Assembly (NCBI GenBank): GCA_947176785.1
Contig: CAMWSA010000085.1
Coordinates: 1 to 11,512 of the forward strand
Source: an uncultured Lachnospiraceae bacterium
GTDB taxonomy: Bacteria; Bacillota; Clostridia; Lachnospirales; Lachnospiraceae
DNA length: 11,512 bases
Direction: 5' to 3'
Under the pieces are notes generated by a model that was not told the origin of the DNA, did no database searches, and saw only the letters and a program-made list of their open reading frames with translations. The translations under genes and the position numbers were made by a program. This document shows positions 1 through 5,361 of the stretch, piece after piece. Numbering within the stretch: the stretch's first letter is position 1; every line of letters starts with the position of its first letter.

Positions 1-209
1 AGCACACAGGCCCGTGATGAATATGCAGACGCTTCTGGCGTCTGCATATTCATCAAGTACTTTCCGGGAACATGCTGTTTGGAGTTCCGCATGTTCCCGG
101 AAAGCACACAGGCCCGTGATGAATATGCAGACGCTTCTGGCGTCTGCATATTCATCAGGTACTTTCCGGGAACATGCTGTTCGGAGTTCCGCATGTTCCG
201 CATGTTCCC
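1..209. repeat. Tandem array of two-hairpin repeat, ~102 bp period (right end of array)
   Basis: Two direct copies are seen, 1-102 and 103-209, nearly identical. Each has hairpin A (15-55 and 117-157), a perfect 18 bp stem beginning TGATGAATATGCAGACGC with the 5 nt loop ttctg. Each also has hairpin B (60-104 and its equivalent from 162), up to 16 bp with core arms GGGAACATGC and GCATGTTCCC around a 13 nt loop. The second copy ends with a 9 bp duplication, GCATGTTCC at 191-199 and 200-208, so the array edge looks truncated or slipped. The array probably continues left of the window. No protein is supported here, because the open frames are products of the repeat. The same architecture recurs at the far right end of the window with different stem sequences. 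It may be a BIME-like DNA element, a terminator cluster or a structured RNA, and the sequence alone does not decide. Confidence 0.9.
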
Positions 210-329
210 TGCCGCTGCGCAAGCACTCCAAATGTTCTTGATAAAATTAGAATACTTTTTTGAAAAAATATTTCAACAGACATTGCCTAAACTAACATTA
301 CGGCTGCTTATTTTAAGATGGGCGGGCAC

Positions 330-375
330 AAAAATAGCCGGTTGAATCCGATAATACACAAGAAGCAACCGGCTA
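330..375 (-). terminator. Intrinsic terminator of the Rpn-type nuclease gene
   Basis: On the minus strand, arms TAGCCGGTTG and CAACCGGCTA (335-344 with 366-375) form a 10 bp perfect stem around a 21 nt loop. Five T residues follow directly (complement of 330-334). It lies 16 bp past the stop codon of the nuclease gene. The loop is longer than usual, but the stem and T-tract are clear. Confidence 0.75.
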
Positions 376-391
376 GAATGTATGTTTTCTT

Positions 392-1300
392 TTATATATC
401 CCTGGTTATCTTTTCTCTGAAATCTTCGAAGCTTTCTACATGTGCTGCGAATTTGTGCCATTTCCGCAAAGTCTCTGTATCCCTTTCACTGTCAATGCAG
501 CGGCGTACATCCGCAGGTACATCACCCAATTCCTGCAATAAATCCAGAATGCTCTGTTTACTTCGAAAAAGATCACCCTCTGCATGGCCTTCGTTCCAAC
601 TGTCCTCTTTGATGGCGTCCTCTATGGCCCATTGATCTCTTTGATACATCTGACGCGCTTCATACCATAGCCTAATACTTCTGATCAGATTCATTCTCTT
701 TACCTCTTCTACTGCTTCCATAACTCCGGCATTCCCACTCTGCAATTTATCCAGTTCCTCAAGATTTTTCACTTGAAAAAAGCGAATCCAGTCATCCAGT
801 ATGTCCCCTGTAAGCTTCTTGTTCAATTCAATAATATGTATCTCAAATTGATCCGAATACAGCCTGCCTTTCTGATCCCGCAGCTGATATACCTTGTGGT
901 AGCCCGGATGGTCATCTCCGTCAAAGTCAAGTAAACTAATTACAATACATTTTTTCAGCCTGTCATATTTCTGCCCGATGAACAAGTCCTCTATATACAT
1001 CTTTGCCAGATAGAAAAGGCTGCGCTTGTCCCAGTAGGCCAGACGCCGAATCTGCAATTCCACATTGATCCTGCTATCATCATTAAGCTGTATCCTGACA
1101 TCCAGAATACATTGCTTCTCCGCTCTGCTTCGCCTGCTCAGAAAAGGATTCTCCAGACGCACCGTCTTGATCTGCTTCAGAGGAATATTCAGCACGTCAC
1201 TGATAAATCTTCTGCGCACCACTTCATTACGCATTAACTCCTTAAATGCCACATCCGACTTTGGAGGGAGAAATCCCCCCATCGTTGTTTTTCTGCCCAT
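392..1300 (-). CDS. Rpn family nuclease / PDDEXK_2 'putative transposase'
   Basis: The 302-residue protein belongs to the Rpn / PD-(D/E)XK group, often mislabelled as transposase. Family members are DNA endonucleases reported to promote RecA-independent recombination. Visible hallmarks are the N-terminal PPKSDVAFKELM block, the LDVRIQL strand with Asp67, and the ELQ motif (Glu81, Gln83) of the nuclease core. The C-terminal part has the family's EGHAEG region followed by an LQELGDVPADV-like helical tail. The frame can open upstream at 1345. The ATG at 1300 is preferred because AGGAGG lies 7 nt before it and the family homology begins just after it. It is monocistronic, with a terminator downstream. 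Base use looks more AT-rich than in the neighbouring genes, which fits the mobile habit of the family. No insertion-sequence ends are seen around it. Confidence 0.88.
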   Translation of the reverse strand: MGRKTTMGGFLPPKSDVAFKELMRNEVVRRRFISDVLNIPLKQIKTVRLENPFLSRRSRAEKQCILDVRIQLNDDSRINVELQIRRLAYWDKRSLFYLAKMYIEDLFIGQKYDRLKKCIVISLLDFDGDDHPGYHKVYQLRDQKGRLYSDQFEIHIIELNKKLTGDILDDWIRFFQVKNLEELDKLQSGNAGVMEAVEEVKRMNLIRSIRLWYEARQMYQRDQWAIEDAIKEDSWNEGHAEGDLFRSKQSILDLLQELGDVPADVRRCIDSERDTETLRKWHKFAAHVESFEDFREKITRDI

Positions 1301-1476
1301 TGCAACCTCCTGCCACGCAGGAAAAGCCGGATGAAACCCACTCATCGAAAATATCTGCTTTCAATATATCCCGCCCGAAAATCTCCTGCTTTTTTTCAAT
1401 TGTTCTTTTAGTGAATTTAAAGCATAGATTTTCTGATATCCTGAAAAGTGAATTGCTCTATCAAACGAGAAAAGAA

Positions 1477-1507
1477 ATATATGCTTTGAAAGTATAGTAG
1501 CATATAT
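1477..1507 (-). terminator. Possible weak terminator after the sensor kinase gene
   Basis: Arms ATATATGC and GCATATAT (1477-1484 and 1500-1507) form an 8 bp AT-rich stem with a 15 nt loop. On the minus strand a T-rich stretch (TTTCTTTTC) follows. It lies 22 bp past the kinase stop. The stem is weak. The rest of 1301-1529 shows no gene and no convincing promoter. Confidence 0.3.
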
Positions 1508-1529
1508 GACGTGGTAACGCAAGAAAAAT

Positions 1530-2843
1530 TTAGGGCAAAGGCAGCAGAATCTTTAACTGAAAGCAATCCTTCCCCTGCCGGATCAGACACTGTCCGGCAT
1601 ATTTGTCCACAGCCTGCCGGATATTCCTGATTCCGAAGCCATGCAGGAGTTTATCCTTCTTGGAGGTTTTTTCGCTGCCTGCCTCACCCGGCAGGCAGTT
1701 GTTTTCCACCACCACAGACAACATATCCCGCACGCACTCCGCCTTCACCGTGACCAGACGCTGCTCCTTAGGCAGCTTTAAGCTGGCCTCCAGGGCATTG
1801 TCCAAGGCATTGCCAAAAATGGTGCTTATGTCTATGGGTTCCAGGAATCCGCCCTGCTCAAAGTGGATCACCGCGGAAAAATCAACCTGATCCTCCTTGG
1901 CCTGCCTTGCCTTGTCCCGGATAATAATATCCAGAAACTCATTGCCGGTATGGATATAATCTTCGTACTCGGCGATCTGCCGGCGCAGGTCCGCGGCCAT
2001 CTGCCGGGCCTCGGAGTTGTCCTGCCTCTCCAACAACAGAAGATGGTTTTTCATATCATGATACAGCCTCCGGACGGTCTCCTCCGACTTCAGCTTCTCC
2101 TCATAATAAGCATACTGCTGCTGGAGCCGCCGGGCTTCACGGGCCGTCTGTTCCGCGCGGCTCATATAGGCGATGAGGGAGACGCCCACCAATCCCCCCA
2201 GAATAATCACCACACACAGCGGATACACAATATAATTGGCCTGGGTGATAAAAAATATGGCGGTAAATACAGAGATGGTAGAGACCAGCATCACAGCATC
2301 CGCAATGAGCCAACTCCGCTTTTCCATATTCTCCGAAGCGATCTGCTGCCGGTATCTTCTCAGGAAAAGCCATGCCCCACCCCAGAACAACAGGCGCACT
2401 GCCTGGGACAGAGTGTAGATTGCCGTACTCAGCAGCAACGTCTCCATACTCCAGTTCGTCAGACTTCCGTTTGCGCCATGGCTCGGGGACGGCGCATGGC
2501 TGACAGCAAAGAACAGGTCGCCGAACAGATTCTGCTGTAGAAAATTGACGGCTATTACCGTGGGATAAAAGATCAAAAAAGCAGTTACTTTTTTCTCCCG
2601 TTTCCCCGAATAGAAAATAAATATATAGGCCGCAAATCCCACCAGGGCCAGGGAAATATTCCACGGGTCATTCAAAAAGATAACCACCGGGGCCAGACAC
2701 CAGAGTACCAGAAAGGCCAGCACCTTCAGCAGCCAGTGTCTCCTTGTGGGAATCACAACAGCTATCGCCTTATAGACAACAAAAACATATAGAATGCCCA
2801 GTACATAACATAGGTTGTCCAGAATTGAAATTATGGTCTCCAT
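1530..2843 (-). CDS. GHKL-domain sensor histidine kinase (AgrC/VirS-like)
   Basis: The 437-residue membrane kinase partners the response regulator just upstream. The N-terminal half (about residues 10-230) carries several hydrophobic segments, probably six, forming the sensor. A basic, Gln-rich coiled-coil linker (about 231-258) follows. The phosphoacceptor region is RLYHDMKNH with the candidate His at 262. The ATP-binding part has the N-box FGNALDNALEA (Asn345, Asn349) and the G-box HGFGIRNI (about 401-408). This layout is typical of the HPK10/GHKL kinases that sense peptides, as in agr and bacteriocin systems. The frame opens at a TTG at 2861. The ATG at 2843 is chosen because it overlaps the regulator stop as TGATG, indicating translational coupling. 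No agrB, agrD or peptide precursor gene was found in the window, so the signal is unknown. Confidence 0.9.
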   Translation of the reverse strand: METIISILDNLCYVLGILYVFVVYKAIAVVIPTRRHWLLKVLAFLVLWCLAPVVIFLNDPWNISLALVGFAAYIFIFYSGKREKKVTAFLIFYPTVIAVNFLQQNLFGDLFFAVSHAPSPSHGANGSLTNWSMETLLLSTAIYTLSQAVRLLFWGGAWLFLRRYRQQIASENMEKRSWLIADAVMLVSTISVFTAIFFITQANYIVYPLCVVIILGGLVGVSLIAYMSRAEQTAREARRLQQQYAYYEEKLKSEETVRRLYHDMKNHLLLLERQDNSEARQMAADLRRQIAEYEDYIHTGNEFLDIIIRDKARQAKEDQVDFSAVIHFEQGGFLEPIDISTIFGNALDNALEASLKLPKEQRLVTVKAECVRDMLSVVVENNCLPGEAGSEKTSKKDKLLHGFGIRNIRQAVDKYAGQCLIRQGKDCFQLKILLPLP

Positions 2844-3553
2844 CACAACCTGTCCCCCCAATAATCGGTCAGCTTCTCCATGACCAGCTTGCGCTTGGGC
2901 TGGCTGATGGGGATGGTCTCCCCGTCCGTCAGGGTAATCTCCAGCCTGCCCACCCGTTTCACAAAGAACAGATTCACCAGATAACCGGAATGGCAGCGGA
3001 TAAAATGGGCATCCTCAAGCTCCGCCTCCAATTCCTTCATCTTTTTGTAGGAAATAATATCACCGCTGTCCGTATGTAATTTCACATTCCTGTTATAGGT
3101 TTCCAGATAGTGCAGGGTACTCAGATCCACCCTGTGGTGCCCGTCCTCATTGGTCACCAGGATATATCTCCTGTCCTCCCGCCGGCAGTTCTCCAGCCAC
3201 CGGTCCAGTTCCCTCTTCAGGCGCACGTATTTTATGGGCTTGATAATATAATTCACCGCCTGATACTCATAGCCCGCCAGCGCGTATTTTGTCAGGGAAG
3301 TCAGGAAAATAATGCTTACCCTCCCGTCCCTGGCCCGGATGCGCTTTGCCGCCTCCAGGCCGTTCATAACATCCATTTGAATGTCCAGAAAAATCAAATC
3401 CAACTCGATTTTTTCGCTTTCAATCAACTCCCTGCCGTTTTGGAACAGGGTAGTGCGGATCTCCGTACCGCTCTCCCGGGCATATTGCCTGATCATTTCC
3501 TCCAGTTCTGTGGCAAAAGCCTGTTCATCATCGCAAATTCCGATATTGTACAT
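2843..3553 (-). CDS. LytTR-family DNA-binding response regulator (AgrA/VirR-like)
   Basis: The 236-residue cytoplasmic transcription factor has an N-terminal receiver domain (about 1-120) with acidic pocket Asp8-Asp9, the phosphoacceptor Asp57 in FLDIQM, Thr85 in FLTS and Lys105 in IIKP. A C-terminal LytTR DNA-binding domain (about 130-232) contains the family block FIRCHSGYLVNL. LytTR regulators bind short imperfect direct repeats near promoters of exoprotein, bacteriocin or competence genes. The frame is open up to 3610. The ATG at 3553 is preferred because AGGGGG sits 6 nt upstream and the receiver fold begins at once (MYNIGICDDE). The last base overlaps the first base of the kinase gene, so regulator and kinase form one operon. 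No obvious promoter or LytTR repeat was recognised upstream. Confidence 0.92.
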   Translation of the reverse strand: MYNIGICDDEQAFATELEEMIRQYARESGTEIRTTLFQNGRELIESEKIELDLIFLDIQMDVMNGLEAAKRIRARDGRVSIIFLTSLTKYALAGYEYQAVNYIIKPIKYVRLKRELDRWLENCRREDRRYILVTNEDGHHRVDLSTLHYLETYNRNVKLHTDSGDIISYKKMKELEAELEDAHFIRCHSGYLVNLFFVKRVGRLEITLTDGETIPISQPKRKLVMEKLTDYWGDRL

Positions 3554-3744
3554 GGCCATCCCCCTGTGTATCATATTTCCGTATAAAGCTCTGCCTTTTC
3601 CCGAAAGCATTTATGCAGCTTCAGGCACCGCATCCCTGACATTCCATGCCTGGCCTGCCCTCCATGTCGCAGACACATAATATACTTCACAGGCGTCCTG
3701 CTTTATATACGTGCGAAGCCCTGATGCCTGGCTTCTGTCAAAAG

Positions 3745-3774
3745 CAAAGCCTGAAATATTGTTCTCAGGCTTTG
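3745..3774 (-). terminator. Intrinsic terminator of the FNT channel gene
   Basis: A perfect 10 bp stem, CAAAGCCTGA with TCAGGCTTTG, surrounds a 10 nt loop 18 bp after the channel stop codon. On the minus strand it is followed by CTTTTGAC, a short T-tract. It separates the FNT gene from the regulator-kinase operon on the same strand. The spacer 3554-3744 between them holds no gene. Confidence 0.65.
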
Positions 3775-3792
3775 TTCTGCATGACTAATAAA

Positions 3793-4644
3793 TTATTTGT
3801 AGTACTCCTCTGCAATATCCAGTTCTTCCTGCTCCTCCTCCTTGGACACCGGACTCAGGGGCGTATGGCGCAGATAACCCAGCCAGTAGCCGCAGCCCAC
3901 GATGCCCGCGCCGCCTATGATATTGCCCAGGGTCACGGGAATCATACAGTTAGTAAAAAACCGCGCCCATGTCAGTCCCTCCACGGCAATTTCATATTCC
4001 CGGGAGGCCAGCAATGCCGCCGTGCCAAAATACATATCCGCCACGCTGTGTTCAAATCCGCAGAGAACAAACAGCATGATGGGCCAGAAGCTGGCCATCA
4101 GCTTGCCGGAGATATTCTTGGCTCCAAAGGACATCCACACCGCAATACAGACCAGTATATTGCACAGGATCCCCCGCACCAGTCCCTCTGAAAAGCTCAT
4201 GTTACACCGGGAAGCGCCTGCCGCCACCACACTGCCTGCCAGGTCTCCTCCAAACAGATTGGGCGTATGCCCGTAGACCACGCCTACAGCCACCAGCGCC
4301 GCCCCCAGGAAATTGCCGATAAAGACAAAGAACCAGTTTTTCAGCATTTTAAACACCGTGATCTTCTTCTCCAGCACGGCCAGGATAATCAGCGTATTTC
4401 CTGTAAAGAGTTCACTTCCGGCGATCAACACCATAGCCATGCCCGCGGGAAACACCGCAGCTCCCAGCAGCTTTGCCGCCGAGGGGTTGACAATGGTGGA
4501 GGATGCCGTGGTGGACCCGATCCCCGCAAAGCCGATGAAAAATCCGGCGAACATGCCGAGGATAATCATCTTAAAGGCGGACAAATGTGTCTTATGTATG
4601 CTGACCTCCACGTAGTTTCTGGCGATCTCTAAGGGTGAATGCAT
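3793..4644 (-). CDS. Formate/nitrite transporter family channel (FNT; FocA/NirC type)
   Basis: The 283-residue inner-membrane protein is close to the usual FNT length (E. coli FocA 285). FNT proteins form pentameric channels for small monovalent anions such as formate, nitrite or hydrosulfide. Visible hallmarks are the AGSELFTGNT loop (75-84), the RGILCNILVCIAVW segment (about 157-170) and GFEHSVADMYF with the central His199, matching the pore histidine of FocA. About six hydrophobic segments are present. The C-terminus is a Glu-rich tail (268-280). The start is supported by AGGAGG 8 nt upstream and a good promoter. The gene stands alone, with no pyruvate formate-lyase or nitrite reductase neighbour, so the substrate is uncertain. 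Formate export in mixed-acid fermentation is the most likely role in a gut anaerobe. Confidence 0.93.
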   Translation of the reverse strand: MHSPLEIARNYVEVSIHKTHLSAFKMIILGMFAGFFIGFAGIGSTTASSTIVNPSAAKLLGAAVFPAGMAMVLIAGSELFTGNTLIILAVLEKKITVFKMLKNWFFVFIGNFLGAALVAVGVVYGHTPNLFGGDLAGSVVAAGASRCNMSFSEGLVRGILCNILVCIAVWMSFGAKNISGKLMASFWPIMLFVLCGFEHSVADMYFGTAALLASREYEIAVEGLTWARFFTNCMIPVTLGNIIGGAGIVGCGYWLGYLRHTPLSPVSKEEEQEELDIAEEYYK

Positions 4645-4673
4645 AGACGGTACCTCCTGATTGTGATATAAAT

Positions 4674-4702
4674 ATTATATGTGAAGCCCGGGGATTTAGC
4701 AA
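4674..4702 (-). promoter_or_regulatory. Sigma-70/A-type promoter for the FNT channel gene
   Basis: Read on the minus strand, a perfect -10 TATAAT (4674-4679) is preceded by a 17 bp spacer and a -35 TTGCTA (4697-4702). The -10 lies about 30 bp before the FNT start codon, leaving a short 5' leader with the AGGAGG site. Confidence 0.7.
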
Positions 4703-4732
4703 TACCTTGCTTTACCTGTGTTACCGCAGCTG

Positions 4733-4787
4733 TCTTGCAAAATGAGCAAGGAAGCTCATTTTGACTGCGCGGTTGCCGCAGGCAAGA
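4733..4787. repeat. Three-way-junction palindrome (two hairpins inside a closing stem)
   Basis: Closing arms TCTTGC (4733-4738) and GCAAGA (4782-4787) enclose two adjacent hairpins. One is AAAATGAGC/GCTCATTTT (4739-4747 and 4754-4762, loop aaggaa). The other is CTGCG/CGCAG (4765-4769 and 4777-4781, 7 nt loop). Only two bases (4763-4764) remain unpaired between the stems. The same fold is possible on both strands. It lies just upstream of the FNT promoter, so it is not in that transcript. It could be a small dispersed repeat (MITE-like) or the end of an RNA. It resembles no riboswitch that I can name. Confidence 0.6.
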
Positions 4788-5073
4788 TTCAATACTTTCA
4801 CAGTAAACGACATTGAAATTCCTGCCTTCAACTCTTGTGAAAACCATATACGCAGGTTTTTGCAGGTCTTCAAGTGAAATTCCTAATGTCGCCCACTATA
4901 TCCCGGGATTCTTTATATCTAATTTTACATCATCTGCTCGTCAATTGGAACGGGATATTTTATTTTACCGGATAAAATTTGGTCTCCTTGAAAAGCTATG
5001 TGCCGTGCAAAAAAGAAAATCTATTCGGAAGTGAGTATCAATCGAAGAGCAGATAAATTCTCTCATAAAACAG
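4788..5073. other. Intergenic stretch, no supported gene
   Basis: This AT-rich stretch lies between the palindrome and the exporter promoter. It holds a direct repeat TGAAATTCCT (4814-4823 and 4875-4884) and an inverted repeat CGACATT/AATGTCG (4808-4814 and 4885-4891). A 73-codon open frame from a TTG at 4813 to 5034 has no ribosome binding site and no recognisable motif, so it is not called. The stretch may contain a decayed element. Confidence 0.5.
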
Positions 5074-5102
5074 TTGACAGTATTCCAACAATGTGGTTGA
5101 AT
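5074..5102 (+). promoter_or_regulatory. Promoter for the leader and ABC exporter operon
   Basis: A consensus -35 TTGACA (5074-5079), a 17 bp spacer and a -10-like TTGAAT (5097-5102) are present. An extended -10 TGG (5094-5096) lies directly before the hexamer. Transcription would start near 5109, giving a leader of roughly 250 nt before the first exporter gene. Confidence 0.65.
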
Positions 5103-5161
5103 AGTATATGTCTGCGGCTCAGTCACCCGCCGGTAATATGAAAGAAAGTGAGGTAGCAAAA

Positions 5162-5242
5162 ATGACTTTAAATGTGTGTGCAGGTTTAAACAACTTCTAT
5201 TGTATCAAAAGCAACATAGTTACCTCGGTTTCGCATACGTGA
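5162..5242 (+). CDS. Putative regulatory leader peptide, 26 aa
   Basis: The small ORF starts at ATG 5162 and ends with TGA at 5240-5242. GAGGT (5150-5154) lies 7 nt before the start, good Shine-Dalgarno placement. An in-frame ATG at 5138 would give 34 residues but has no binding site. The peptide begins MTLNVCAGLNNFYCIK and ends VSHT. It has no signal peptide, no membrane segment, and no run of one amino acid like those in amino-acid biosynthesis leaders. It lies between a promoter and a terminator just ahead of a drug-exporter pair, so a cis-acting leader is more likely than a functional small protein. No homologue is recognised. Confidence 0.5.
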   Translation: MTLNVCAGLNNFYCIKSNIVTSVSHT

Positions 5243-5284
5243 TTTTTCACTTGTAGGTGAAAAGATCCTATGAATAATGCTTTT

Positions 5285-5316
5285 AAAAACCCGGGCAACG
5301 TTTGTCCGGGTTTTTT
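5285..5316 (+). terminator. Intrinsic terminator inside the exporter leader (attenuator)
   Basis: AAAAACCCGG pairs with CCGGGTTTTT. A wobble G-T and three further pairs (CAA/TTG) extend the stem almost to a 3 nt loop, and six T residues follow. It lies 45 bp upstream of the first exporter start codon, between the operon promoter and the genes. Transcription must pass through it to express the exporter unless a second promoter lies in the short gap, and none is seen. Confidence 0.85.
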
Positions 5317-5361
5317 GGCACTTAAGCGATGTGAAACCGGGAAAGACAGGAGGAGATTTAT

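Larger units (their letters stand above)
5109..5361 (+). promoter_or_regulatory. Candidate ribosome-mediated attenuator leader of the ABC exporter operon
   Basis: Between the promoter and the first exporter gene lie, in order, a 26-codon ORF with its own Shine-Dalgarno (5162-5242), a small hairpin TTTTCAC/GTGAAAA (5244-5250 with 5257-5263) right after its stop codon, and a strong intrinsic terminator (5285-5316). The exporter Shine-Dalgarno follows at 5348. Two segments inside the ORF could pair with the terminator's 5' arm: CCTCGGTTT (5223-5231) against AAACCCGGG with one mismatch, and GGTTT (5183-5187) against AAACC. Ribosome stalling could therefore favour read-through. The precedent is the bmrB leader upstream of bmrCD in Bacillus subtilis. 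That this leader works the same way is inference. Confidence 0.5.

Noticed and set aside
1..209. CRISPR array
   Set aside because: Units are directly abutting ~102 bp copies with internal palindromes and no variable spacers, and no cas gene is present.
14..345. Open frames of 75 and 88 codons across the left repeat array
   Set aside because: They are translations of the repeated hairpin units and duplicate within themselves, with no Shine-Dalgarno and no protein-like pattern.
392..1300. Intact insertion sequence around the 'transposase'
   Set aside because: The protein is a PD-(D/E)XK nuclease, not a DDE transposase, and no flanking terminal inverted repeats or target duplications were found.
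1301..1345. Upstream start for the Rpn-type nuclease at 1345
   Set aside because: AGGAGG is placed correctly only for the ATG at 1300, and the added 15 residues do not resemble the family N-terminus.
3646..3732. ATGCCTGGC occurring twice (3646-3654 and 3724-3732) upstream of the LytTR regulator
   Set aside because: The copies are 78 bp apart, while LytTR sites are usually direct repeats about two helical turns apart, so chance is more likely.
4629..4847. Minus-strand 72-codon ORF across the FNT promoter and three-way-junction palindrome
   Set aside because: It overlaps the FNT start, covers a good promoter and is largely translated palindrome, so it is unlikely to be a gene.
4813..5034. Plus-strand 73-codon ORF in the long intergenic region
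   Set aside because: It has a TTG start without a ribosome binding site and no recognisable motif. It could only be a remnant, which cannot be shown from sequence alone.
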